DNA of 64,000 nucleotides. Origin: Meghimatium bilineatum (Eukaryota; Mollusca; Gastropoda; Stylommatophora; Philomycidae). Shown here piece by piece: positions 23,531-34,600 of this stretch. Location: the NCBI GenBank assembly GCA_034231615.1, contig CM067307.1, forward strand, positions 1,642,001-1,706,000, in the 5' to 3' direction. Position 1 is the first letter of the stretch, and every line of letters starts with the position of its first letter. The position numbers were made by a program, and so were the translations under genes. The notes under the pieces are model-generated. The model saw only the letters and a program-made list of their open reading frames with translations, had not been told where the DNA came from and did not search any database.

Positions 23531-25010
23531 CCCTAGGTAACAACATTATTGTTCGTCACGGCTCAGTCAACGATAATCATAAATAAAATACACACATTTT
23601 TAACATGAGTAAGTGACAGAAGTCCTCAATACTACAATGACCACATTACGCCTCGCCTACATGTGAACATCAATAACACATAAACATAAACAAGGCTGCT
23701 TCAAAATGTGACATGAGTACACAAATAATAGAATATGGAAGAATCAGTGATTTAGAATTCATTCATAAATACAAAAATCCTGCAGCAAACTGGATTCTAT
23801 TAATGAATGACTCATGTCATCACATGTGAAACAAACTTAGTTATATTTATTTGTGATTTACGTTTACATGCAGAGATTTCATTTGGTAATTGTAGTAATA
23901 AGGCCTTCTGGAACTTACTAATGCTTACTACGTATGTAGTTGTAAATGAGTTGACGTACCTATGCAGTGTGTGTGTGTGTTGGTGGCGTTGTGTGTGTGT
24001 GTCGACTTACCGATCTATATTTATATAAATAACCACAATGTCAGAGGATGTCTGGCAAGATGGAGAGTGCTGGAGTAACCAAACAAATAATCGATAATTA
24101 ATACGAGTATATAACGTACTAAGGTTACTGCTAAAGCCTATCTATCAAGGTAAACAAAATAAAAATAAATAGCAATAAACAAAAGAACGAGGACTTTTTT
24201 TCTACGTTGCGGTCCAACTGGGACTTTTTTCAAGAAGCACAAAAACATGAAACATAAAATATGAAATTATAAATGTGATTATTTGTAGATGTTGTTCTTG
24301 CAACAATATACACAGCAAATAACGAGGCACGTTTAGTAGATGTTGAATTACCTGAGTTGGCAATGATAACGAACCATTGACAGACAGACATTCTTATATA
24401 TTACAGAAAATAAGATACCAAAGGTGATGTATTTAATAGGCGATCAATCAGATCAAATGAAAGATCAATATAAAATATGAAAAAAGTGAACACAGACCAC
24501 ACACAGAAACTAAGTATTGTGCATGTTGACAAAAACATGAGGACAAACACAGAGTATGAGGTCACCATTAAGCAATGTCGAAGATAGCGCAAGAGAGAGG
24601 GTTGGGGGGGATGAAGGGGGGTGGGAGAGATGCAATTTGATATGTTATGAGGATGAAAAGCAATAGGTAGTTGAGGGCGGTCAGATGTATGTTTAGTTGA
24701 GGGTGGTCAGATGTATGTTTAGTTGAGGGTGGCCAGATGTATGTTTAATAGATGGTTTCTGTGCAGCAGAACGGGGAATAGGTAGATCGGAAAGCTGATG
24801 ACATGACATAGTCAAGCTACAAGTGACGGCGGAATAATGTAGCATCTAATGGGCGTGATATAGGAAATCTGCGTCACTTTGGCAGAGACGACGAAGACGG
24901 AGTAGCTGATAGTGAGGGAGACAACGACGACAAGACCTAGGGTAAGTCAATTAGTCATGTGACGTACTCTTTTAGTCATCCTTATGAATCTCATGAAATC
25001 ATCGCTGTCT
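23531..25010. other. No gene recognised; dispersed repeat and 26-bp triplication
   Basis: 23837-24005 is the diverged partner of 3652-3930 and includes a GT run near 23970-24000. 24670-24750 holds three copies of a 26-bp unit with GGTCAGATGTATGTTTAGTTG. Nothing coding was recognised in the remaining AT-rich sequence. Confidence 0.45.
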
Positions 25011-25014
25011 CCAG

Positions 25015-25322
25015 CAAGTTGTTCCGAATTCTCTAGCAGGTGGTCATAATTTCTCTAGCAAGTTGTCCCGATTTCTTTAGCAAGTTGTCCCGATTTCTCA
25101 TGCAAGTTGTCCCGATTTCTCTAGCAAGTTGTCCCGATTTCTAAAGCAAGTTGTTCCGATTTCTCTAGCAAGTTGTCAGAATTTCTCTAGCAAGTTGTTC
25201 GATTTCTCTAGCAAGTTGTCAGAATTTCTCTAGCAAATTGTCAGAATTTCTCTAGCAAGTTGTCCCGATTTCTCTAGCAAGTTGTAAAGATTTCTCTAGC
25301 AAGTTGTACCGATTTCTCCAGC
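25015..25322. repeat. 22-23-bp minisatellite, about 13 copies
   Basis: Unit TTGTCCCGATTTCTCTAGCAAG with variants TTGTCAGAATTTC and TTGTTCCGATTTC. Confidence 0.93.
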
Positions 25323-25379
25323 AACATTTACGTACATTCCTGAAAATAGGATAAAGTAGAATAAAGAAGAACAATATGT

Positions 25380-25690
25380 GAAGCAGTCAGTTTCTAATGT
25401 ACCGACGTGGTCAGTGATGAATTTCCTAGGAGAAGCAGTGATTTCTAATGTACCATCTAGGCCAGGGATGTATTTCCTAGGAGAATCATTGTTTTCTAAT
25501 GTAAATACTAGGTCAGTGATGTATTTCCTAGGGAAAATAGTTAGCTTATAATGTACCAACGTTGTCAGTGAAGTATTTCCTAGGAGAAGCAGTGAGCTTA
25601 TAATGTACCGTATCCAGGGATGTATTTGCGAGGATAGGCAGGGAGCTTGTAGTGTACCGACGTGGTAAGTGTTGTAGATCATATGGAAAC
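25380..25690. repeat. Diverged ~60-bp tandem repeat, about 5 copies
   Basis: Repeated TTTCTAATGTACC and GATGTATTTCCTAGGAGAA blocks at roughly 60-bp intervals with many substitutions, so older than neighbouring arrays. Confidence 0.85.
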
Positions 25691-25889
25691 ACAGATGTGT
25701 AGGAAATGAAAAAAGTAAATTTAATAGCATGATGGAAACCACTAACAAAATTAATGAAATGTGTAATAATGTCGAATTATAGTAACAGTAGCAATAGACT
25801 TGTTCGGATTAGTATTAAGAAATAACTGTATAACAGAAAGTCCATCATTATGAGGACTATTCCATATTCAGAATAGTTTGATAACATAG

Positions 25890-26150
25890 AAAGTTGAAAG
25901 TCTGGGCTATAATTATCGATTAATCTAGACAATTTCATGAAATTTCATGATAATTATCGATTGAAGTTAAATAATTTTGGGATACTTCATGGTAATTATC
26001 GATTGAAGTTAAATAATTTTGGGATACTTCATGGTAATTATCGATTGAAGTTAAATAATGTTGGGATATTTCATGGTTATTATTGATTGAAGTTAAATAA
26101 TTTTGGGATATTTCATGGTAATTATCAAATAAATCTGGGTAATTTCGTAA
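25890..26150. repeat. 42-bp minisatellite, about 5 copies
   Basis: Units carry GGTAATTATCGATTGAAG and AATAATTTTGGGATAC. It lies about 150 bp upstream of the lectin exon. A G-rich tract follows at 26170-26190. Confidence 0.93.
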
Positions 26151-26301
26151 TATGAGTCATTATCTGAGTAGGATGGGGGGGGGGTGGTGGTCTGTTTGAG
26201 AAATGTACTGCGAATGGGAAAACACACTGACATCAATTGTCCACGTATTTTGAGCCCGTGTTATGTTTTACGTAACTAACATGCTAGTTGTATGTTCACA
26301 G

Positions 26302-26421
26302 TCAGTGGCGCTTGGACTGGGGCAAATGATTTGACCCGTGCAGGAGTATGGTTGTGGAAACCAAGCATGATAGATTTTACACAATTCAGTGGTTGGTCGG
26401 CAGGAGAACCAAATAACTTTG
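26302..26421 (+). CDS. C-type lectin domain, exon n (EPN-containing)
   Basis: A 120-bp exon bounded by an acceptor (TATGTTCACAG) and a donor (G|GTAAATA). It encodes GAWTGANDL, GVWLWKPSM, FSGWSAG and EPNNF. This is the middle of a C-type lectin-like domain: the WxGxND segment, the W.W motif and the EPN sugar-binding tripeptide, which in this family normally goes with mannose-type specificity. The exon enters in phase 1 and leaves with one base of a Gly codon, which is completed by the exon at 40484-40580. The N-terminal part of the domain (first Cys residues, WxxA) and any signal peptide were not found upstream in the window. The product would be a carbohydrate-binding, probably secreted, host protein. 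No stop or frameshift is seen in the exon. Confidence 0.88.
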
Positions 26422-26746
26422 GTAAATATATTTTGAAATTTCAGTTAAAGAATTTGTTGGAACATTGGTGTGTGACAATAAGCATGAATGTGAAGGAAGT
26501 GGTGACTATCTGTAATAGTGAGCTTATTAGGTTTGGGCAACTGAGAGGAGCCCATAGTTTCCAGAATTTAACCATTTTTTAAATGCCACTGGCTATACAA
26601 TTTAATTTCTTACTCAATCTTATATTTTTTAACCAATTTTAAAATGTATTAAATGTTAGTATAATGGTTATATTTTTATTTATTTTTTTAATTATTTTTT
26701 TTGGGGGGGGGGGGGGGGCAAATTATACATGAAATTTGGATATAAA
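26422..26746. other. Start of the lectin intron; poly-G tract
   Basis: Intron sequence after the donor. Contains an AT-rich stretch and a G homopolymer of about 17 bases at 26702-26718. Nothing coding. Confidence 0.6.
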
Positions 26747-27206
26747 TAATGATGGACACAACAATAATGATGGACACAACAATAATGATGGACACAACAA
26801 TAATGATAGACACAACAATACTGAAAGCAGAAGTAGAAAATGCAATGAAATTTGGAAATTCAGCAGGCTCTGACAACATAACAGCAGACATAATAAAAAA
26901 TGTAAATGAATTTGGTGTGGATATTATCACAGAACTTTGCAATGACATATATGAAACAGTCCTCATACCAAAAGACCTAACATCAACAATATTCATAGCA
27001 CTACCTAACAAGCCCAGGGCTGTGGACTGCACATACTATATTAGAATAAGTCTAATGAGCCATCTAACTAAAATACTCCTCAAGATAATACATGAAAGAA
27101 TTAAGAACAAGATAGACACGGGGGCCGGTGAAGAACAATTCAGTTTTAGGAAAAAGAAAGGAACCAGAGATGTTATATTTGGTATCCGACTAGTGATAGA
27201 TAAATA
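26747..27206 (+). mobile_element. LINE-D-like RT fragment with an 18-bp repeat
   Basis: Four copies of an 18-bp unit (AATAATGATGGACACAAC, 26747-26819) lead into MKFGNSAGSDNITADIIK, IFIALPNKPRAVDC, LLKIIHERIKNKI and EEQFSFRKKKGTRD, the N-terminal part of an RTE-like RT similar to LINE-D. It is cut at about 27207 by the 3' end of a minus-strand LINE-A. Confidence 0.83.
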
Positions 27207-27208
27207 TC

Positions 27209-27908
27209 ATCATCATCAAGTGCCGTCTCCGCAACGAAGGTTGGCTGCAACAGATCTTCAACATCAACTGTCTCTTCTTTTGGTAGTGCACTCTGCTATA
27301 CTGTAACCAGTCCATCCTGTTATGTTACTCTCTTACTTGTATATCGGTCTACCTCTTGCTCTCTTCCCTTTGACTTTACCCTCAAGTAAGGTCTTCAATA
27401 AGGTGTCATGTCTTTTAATATGTCCAAAATATTTTATTTGCCTGATTTGTATTTCTCTTTGTAGTTCTTTCTTCATATTAAATGTTTTAGTATCTCTTTA
27501 TTTGTTTTCTTCTCTTTCCATGATGTTCTCCCTATTCTCCTATATACCCACATCTCAAAAGCACCAATTTCTTCTTCTAATTGTTTATTTAGTGTCCATG
27601 TTTTTGAACCATACATTAATATAGAATAGATGTAACATGTTATAATTCTCATTTCTAACTTGTTTGTAATTTGTTTAGATGTTACTTTTTTCATCATGAC
27701 ATTGACAGAAAGTTTGACCATTCATATTCTCCTTTTAACTTCTGTTTCACATCTGCCATCATTTGTGACTATGTGTCCAAGATATTGATAATATTTTACC
27801 TGTTGTAGTTTCTCTTCATTTATGTTTATGTCTCGCACTTGTCCTTTTGTTGCTGATTATCATGATGTTTGTTTTTTGTATATTTATATACAGTCCATAT
27901 TGATTACT
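27209..27908 (-). mobile_element. LINE-A 3' fragment
   Basis: Minus strand from 27908: GLYINIQKTNIMIISNK, KVTSKQITNKLEMRIITC, YGSKTWTLNKQLEEE, MWVYRRIGRTSWKEKKTN, YFGHIKRHDTLLK and RWTGYS-like end, finishing with the GATGATGATG tail at 27209. 5'-truncated after the RT active site. It separates LINE-D-like sequence on the left from LINE-H on the right. Confidence 0.88.
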
Positions 27909-28400
27909 TGAGTTCATCAATGAATTAGAACAAGAACCAGAATCTACAATGGAAGAGGTCAGACAATCAATCAGAAATAGAAAAAAAAAGGAAAACTCGA
28001 TGTAACGACGGAATAACATCGGAGATGATGATACACGCCGGTGGAGATTCCAGTGTTCAAATAGACCAGACTTTATGGCTGCAAGATATGGACAAGCGGA
28101 ATATGGCCGGAAGAATGGAAAAAAACAGTATACATACCCTTGTCAGAGAAAGGAGACCTTCAATTATGTACCAACTATAGAACAGTAGCAATAATTAGTC
28201 AAGCCAGCAAAATACGACTGCAGATCATAATGAAAAGAATACAACGCAAATTAGAAACAGAAATTCATGAAGTTCAAGCCGGATTTCGAGCAGGAAGAGG
28301 AACAGGAGACCACATATTCAACATGAGGAATATAATTGTGAAATGTAGAGAATACAGTTTAGATCTACACAAGTGTTTCATAGATTACATCAAGGGGTTT
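27909..28400 (+). mobile_element. LINE-H, 5' segment (interrupted by Y1)
   Basis: Reads STMEEVRQSIRNRK, then IPLSEKGDLQLCTNYRTV, IISQASKIRLQIIMKRI, VQAGFRAGRGTGDHI and LDLHKCFIDYIKGF, the fingers of an RTE-like RT up to the first catalytic Asp (FIDYIKGF). The element is interrupted within TACATCAAGGGGTTT by Y1 and resumes at 29614 with the same codons. Confidence 0.87.
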
Positions 28401-29613
28401 TTTTTGTTTGTTTTTCGTTCGCTCCATTGTAACCATCACAGATATCCGTGCGACTTCCGCCGGGAGCGTGATTACGTTGTGCCACCGTTATGCGCCTTGT
28501 AGGCCTAGCACATCCGATTTCGGCATGCCTTGACAATTCGGGTGGGCTACCCTTAGCCTGTGACAGCCTCTATATCTGTCTCCAGGCACGCGTAGTGGCG
28601 ACTCTTCGCCCAGACGATTTTTTTGCTCTCGTCTGACTCGAACGAGGTGTTCCACTGTCTATGAACTTGCCTCGTGTAATTGGACGTGCTGTGCCTGTGC
28701 CCATTGGGTACTGAACCGTTTCTCATCCGTGAGTCTGGTTCCTTAAGGGGAAGAACTCAACAGAGGAGTTGGACCCTGGCTCTTTCGCCCTCTTAGCCGA
28801 GGTGTCATTCACAGACATCGTGTACCTCTTGTCCAAGTTTGAGTCTCACACCACGCGTTTGAGAGCAAGGCGTTCTCGAGCTGAGCGTCCTTGTCCCAAT
28901 AGCGCCTGAGCCCATCAGGTACTGAACCCTTTCTCTCTTCAAGTGTATTTCCGGTGTAGGAAAACCTGACAGTAGAGTTGGGCCAGGGCTAAATCGTTGT
29001 CCCTTTTGTGCCTGAGCGCATCTAGTACGGAACCCTTTCTCTTCGCGAGCATATTTCCGGTTTAGGAAGGCTCGACATTAGAGTTGGATTAGGTCTTCTT
29101 GCTTTACCAAACGCCATTGAATGGGTCTGTAAGGAACACAGGTAACTAGAAACTCGTCTCGAGCTGACGGAGCTTGTAGTTCCCCTTTCCTAGGGACTTT
29201 TCACTTTATATTTGCAGTTCGCGCTGCCCTCTAGCGCTGTTCTGCCCTTTCATTGTTTCATTGTACTCGGTATGAAATCTATGTCTCTCGCCATGCATCT
29301 ACCTTTACGTGCATTTTACATTGGCCGCCCCTCCAATGTTTGGACTGGACTGACTAGCTTCACTGTATGTCGACAGTGTCGCTATAAGTGGTGATGCTGG
29401 TGGTAACGGAGATATTGTCTGTCTCTTGTGCAGGCAAATCTCTTTCCATCTGCTACCTCCACATTCTCGGACACGATCCCCAAATGATTTGGCCAGAATC
29501 AGCTCGAGCTGCTGTATTTCTGTTTCCAGGGTGCACCGCGTATAGGTACATTTGGGATCTTAGTTATCTGCTAACCCTGGGTCCGCCTAGAGCAATGCGT
29601 TCCCTTTGCACCC
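28401..29613 (-). mobile_element. Y1: 1.2-kb non-coding poly(A) retroposon
   Basis: Inserted in LINE-H and flanked by the perfect 13-bp duplication CATCAAGGGGTTT (28388-28400 and 29614-29626). Read on the minus strand it begins GGGGTGCAAAGGG and ends in an A-rich tail (reverse complement of 28401-28415), the signature of LINE-mediated retroposition. A longer copy (Y2) lies at 47386-48720. No RT, endonuclease or recognised protein is encoded; short open frames are not shared between the copies as clean ORFs. Inside are ~106-bp tandem units marked by GTACTGAACCCTTTCTCT and AGAGTTGGGCCAGGGC. It may be a non-autonomous retrotransposon, a processed transcript or a SINE-like composite. Confidence 0.82.
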
Positions 29614-30700
29614 CATCAAGGGGTTTGATTCTGTTAAATATCATCAAGTATGATCCATCATGGGAGACACGGGCTTCCCCAAACATCTAGTACATCTTAT
29701 TGAAACACTATATCACGAACAACAAGCACCAGTAAGTGTGGAGGGAGAAACATCTGAATGGTTCGCTGTTCAAGTGGAGTGAGAAAGGGGTGCACTCTAT
29801 CCCCTTATCTGTTTAACGTCTATGCAGAGAATATAATGAGAAATGTAAGAGAAGAACTAGAGGAAAATGAGTTTCATCTAATAAAGAACTGTGGGTACAA
29901 GATTCCAGAAATAAGATATGCAGATGACACAGTCCTACTTACTACACATCCTGAGGGACTGAAACAATTAATCACAACAATAAAGAAGTACACCGAAATC
30001 CAAAATCTATATCTAAACGCACAGAAACAAAGAAATTATGATAAAATACTAAACAAAAATCAAACCAATAATCAACATAGACAATATACAACTAGAATGT
30101 TTAAACAAATTCGAATATCTTGGAGCAAATATAAACAGTTCCGTAGATTGTTCAGTCGAGATTAGAAGAAGACTTGCAATTGTAACACTCAAATTCACAC
30201 AAATGAGAAAGCTATGGCTTTAATAGTAACAATAGTAATAATGACACTAAATGAACCATTTTAATATCGTGTGTTTTCCCAGTTGCAACATATGGATGCC
30301 AGACTTGAACTTTAAACAAGATAATATCCAAAAGAATAAATTCATTTGAAATAAAGTGCTACAGAAAGATCCAAGGAATATCATAGACAGAAAAAAAGAA
30401 GAATATTGAAATTGTGAAATTACTGATACTAAACTAAAGGTGGCTTCTAAATACCATCATAAGAAGGAAGCTACAGTATTTGGACACCTAAAGCGATATG
30501 ATGGTATCGAAAGGTTGATTCTAGAGGTCAGAGTGCCGGGCGGAGAAGAAGAGGAAGACAAAGAAGACGATGGACCAGCGACATCGAAGAATGTATACAC
30601 AAGCCTTTGGCCATTGCAGCCATGCTTGACCGAAACAGAGAGGAGTTCAGAGTATCCACGACAAAGACAACGTTCTGGAACGAATATGTCATTTGATATA
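29614..30700 (+). mobile_element. LINE-H, 3' segment with RT active site
   Basis: Continues from the Y1 duplication with KGFDSVK, EGETSEWFAV, GVRKGCTLSPYLFNVYAEN, the active site [14 protein letters not shown] (29911-29952) and, in broken frames, GRRRGRQRRRWTSDIEE at the basic C-terminus. Several frameshifts lie between 29700 and 30440. The end near 30700 abuts a minus-strand LINE-A. Confidence 0.86.
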
Positions 30701-31215
30701 TTCATTACTTGATTTATTGACTTGATCTATTAGTCTGTGTAGTTCACTTTCTGCTAAAAGAACAGCGTCATCTACATATCTCAGGTTGTTTATTATTTTC
30801 CCATTGATCTTGAGTCCTGAAATTTCTTCTATATTTTTAAAGATATTCTCTGTGTAGATAGTAAATAGGATTGGTGATAAAATACATCCTTGTCTTACCC
30901 CTCTTTGTATTTCTATATATGGCGAGTATCTGCTTTCACACCTTATTGGTGCAATTTCTTCCAAATATATATTTCTAATCAGTGTGATGTCTTTTCCATC
31001 TATGCTTATTTCTTGAAGACATTTGATTAATTTTTCATGTTAAACTAAAAATCCTTGCCGTATTCTATGAAGCAAATATTAATACATTTTGAACTTCTAT
31101 ATATTTATCTATCTCTAGTCGGATACTAAGTATAGCTTCTCCGGTTCCTTTATTTTTCCAAAAACCGAATTGTTCTTCACCGACCTTCGAGTTTATCATG
31201 TCGATATTTATTTTT
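30701..31215 (-). mobile_element. LINE-A RT fragment, inverted arm
   Basis: Minus strand: VGEEQFGFWKNKGTGEA, EIDKYIEVQNVLIF, EIQRGVRQGCILSPILFT, ENIFKNIEEISGLKING and NNLRYVDDAVLLAES. The active site reads YVDD rather than YADD. It is truncated at both ends. Its 31000-31115 part is the inverted counterpart of 31222-31352, which lies on the + strand about 100 bp away. Confidence 0.87.
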
Positions 31216-31221
31216 TATCAA

Positions 31222-31352
31222 TAGATAAATATATAAAAGTCCAAAAAGTATCTATATTTGCTTTATAGACTACAGAATTGCTTTTGACAGAGTCCATCAT
31301 GAAAAATTAATGAAATGTCTTCAAGAAATAGGTATAGATGGAAAAGACATCA
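31222..31352 (+). mobile_element. LINE-A, segment 1 (interrupted)
   Basis: Reads DKYIKVQKV, then YICFIDYRIAFDRVHHEK and CLQEIGIDGKDI, containing the first RT catalytic Asp. Sequence continues at 35037 (ACTGATTAGAAATATATA) after a 3.7-kb insertion that starts at TGTGACGG. Confidence 0.85.
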
Positions 31353-31625
31353 TGTGACGGAGAACAAGCTCTGCACGTCTAGTAATGAATTATTTGTCCT
31401 AGACAGACTAGTGTGACGGAGGTTAAATCTGCACGTCTAGTAATGAATTGTCTGTCCTAGACAGACTAGTGTGACGGAGGTTAAATCTGCACGTCTAGTA
31501 ATGAATTGTCTGTCCTAGACAGACTAGTGTGACGGAGGTTAAATCTGCACGTCTAGTAATGAATTGTCTGTCCTAGACAGACTAGTGTGACGGAGGTTAA
31601 ATCTGCACGTCTAGTAATGAATAAG
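31353..31625. repeat. 58-bp minisatellite, about 5 copies
   Basis: Units contain TGTGACGGAGGTTAAATC, TGCACGTCTAGTAATGAAT and CCTAGACAGACTAG. It is the first part of the 3.7-kb insertion in LINE-A; single TGTGACGGA motifs recur at about 31732, 31785 and 34090. Confidence 0.93.
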
Positions 31626-34600
31626 CCGAATGAAGTGACGATGCTAGTGTCGTCACTGTGATCTGCGTTCAGAGCGAACTCTGACACTCTGATGCTGTGA
31701 CCGGTTTAGTTCCTGGGTTTACCTTTTTAGTGTGACGGAACTAGAGATGTGAGAAACGTCACATCACAATAGAATGTGACGGAAGTCAGTTGTCGAGGAA
31801 TTCTATCATCAGCAATAGAATTCTATCATCAGCAATAGAATTCTATCCGATCAGAATAGGTACACTGATCTACCAGAACAATGATGTTCCGTTCTCCGCA
31901 GAAGGCTACAAGGTTATTGCAGAACGTGGTGTCTGTCCGACAGACAAATAGTGAATGTGCTTCTCCAAGAAGAGGGTGTTGATGACACAGTTTCTGTAAG
32001 ATACTTCGTAAACTGAACTATCTCAATGTCAACTCCAAAACTTGTACACTACATAAAACTTTATTACTGGTTCTACAGTTCACAACATCTGTTTACAACA
32101 GCAAGCAAGGCATATAATATCTATCATACTGCATCACATAAAATATACCTTTCCAACTTCAGCTATGTTCTTTTTTCCGCTTCAACTAAGTGTCTCAACT
32201 TCTTGAAAGTTGACGTGGTATCTTACCTACAAAGAACTCGGAGTTCTCAGTTGCTAAGGACTGATATAAGCACATGACCGTTATCCTAGTCGAGAGTCGA
32301 GCCGAGAGTCCCGAGAAGTGCTCGAGAGTCAGTCAGTCCCGAGAAGTGCTCGAGAGTCAGTCAGTCCCGAGAGTCAGTACCTAAATCTGCAAATACCTCT
32401 TATTATATCCTCCGAAGATAGTCCCGCCTATTTTCTCTCTAAGAAAGAAATATCCTCAACCATATTCTGAGACATTGTCTCTCATTTGTCTATTTTTTAG
32501 CTATCTTTAAAATCCCTCATACAAACATGCAAAACTCCTGTCACTAAATTAGTAACGCCCCTCTGTAGTCACTAACTGTCACTGGTATTCAAATTTCTCA
32601 AACTTTATATGACCCTTAACACATTTGACATCAAAGGTCAGACTTGACCACAGTTTTATATCATCTATTCAAATGTATAGACCCTTCAATTTACGATACA
32701 CAAAACTCAGAGATACATTCTAATAAATACGCAATCTAATTGCTTCATGGGGAAAACACTGGGTCCTCAGCTCAATTAACAGTCTTCCAATTTCGGCAGT
32801 TGATTTTCCTCATGCCTATCTCTTTCGTGAGACCCGCTAGATAAATTTTCAATCTTACGTAGTTCTCCCGGTACATGACAAGATATACAAAAATAGGTAG
32901 ATGTGTTATCAAAATAAAACATAAAACAACTTAACAACGAGATACAGAGACAGACGACGTTTCGACTATAAAACCTTCATCAGGATAAACAAATTACCAC
33001 AATAAAACAAATATTATATGGAGACAAATAGGGTTATAATGAGGACAATAGCAGATAGGTAATGAGGGAAGAAAAGATGTGGAAGCATGACAGGTGAGAA
33101 AAACGTATGGGGAGAAGTTAGTAGGGAGGAGAAAGTAGGGAGGAGAAAGTAGACTGAAGAATGTGAGATGAACAAAGGAAAAGATATGGTAGCAAGTAAA
33201 TTACATTAAAAATACCTCAAAAGTGGCAACAGAGAATGAATACTACAGACAAGCAATCATGATGTAAAGGAAAAGCAAAATGAGATGGTACGAGGGATCA
33301 GGTGGGAGAAAGAGGCCAAAAACGGCAGGAACAGAAGAGAATGAGCAAACAGCAGGAAGAGAATATGAGCAGATAATGGTGATATATGAGAATAAAATAG
33401 TAAAATAACTTAACTTATGCAGCGTCTAGTTTATGTTCCTTCCATGTGAATGAGCACACGCATAATGGCAACAAAGTAAAAAATGGATAGTGAAAGTCAG
33501 ATTTCTATCAAGGGTCATGATAGCATGTATTTGTACAGGTTAGAAAAATAAAGACATGCCACAGTAATAGACGGTACCCGAGGCGCCGAAGTGAAAAGAA
33601 AACACACCCGCGAAAGGGAGAACAATAGAAAAGACAATAGCCTGATTTTGTCAGAGTACAGGAGCGTAAGTAAATAGCCGTAGAGAAAGATGACAGAGTA
33701 TAAGACAAATGCAGAGGTAGAAAAAAAAAGGACGTGATGGATCGACGAAAGCCCCTAGACGGAGATACGTCACGCAAGAAAGTGAAGTGCGGGTGGGAGG
33801 GAGCCCAGAGCACACAGGGAGGGTACAACAAGGTTAAGGGACTATCACGGGGAAGCACGTCATGAGATGGTATCTGGTTGATATAGCGAGACATAGGAAG
33901 AGGGTGCCGGAGAGAAGGGCACCAGAGAAGATAGGGAATAAGGAGACAGGAAAAGAAGACCATAGCGGGAGGAGGTAGACCCGGAACTACAGCCAAAGCA
34001 TGTGAGGAAGTGGAGGGTCGTAGCGTCGTAGGTGACAAAGTAAGGGTCATCTGTCCACAATGTCGTAGTAAGAGGAGGTCACAATAAAATGTGACGGAAG
34101 ATGGACCAAGGTCACAACCGCAACGACAAGTACCTTGTAGGCCAGGTGTTGGGAAATGCGACCGGTCGCATAAACCGAAGATGATAAAGGGATGAGATAG
34201 CCGCACGTCGCATCCCCTATGTGGGTATTGCTCGCACTGTACACTAGCTCATCTATGGGAACAACGATCAAAGGACAGAGACTCTGGCCACGATACACGA
34301 TCCCTTGGTTTGGGGCATGCACCGTGGGGAGCGAAGTTTCCGATGAAACGAGGTTCGCATCTGTATAAGACCAACCGTACGTTGCAACCTGTTTGGGGGC
34401 GTTGCCCGTACTGCACGTTGGCTCCATATATATATATATGGGGGAACCACTGCATCCGAGCCATCCAAGTCGTGTGAAGAAGCAGGAAGCCTGTTGGCGC
34501 TGCAAAGTCTATTTATTTTTTTAAAAAAACCCTTTGTCAGTCATCAAACAGTCACCACATACCACATTCTACGTAAGTGTATAGGTAGCCGCCCCAATTG

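Noticed and set aside
33508..34206. 232-codon minus-strand frame
   Set aside because: Low-complexity Ser/Leu/Pro-rich complement of a purine-rich segment; no family resemblance.
34040..34450. Plus-strand Cys-containing pieces (CPQCGR, CGYCSHC, GRCPYC) like zinc ribbons
   Set aside because: They lie in different frames with stops and partly in a ~175-bp repeat pair; too weak to call a protein.
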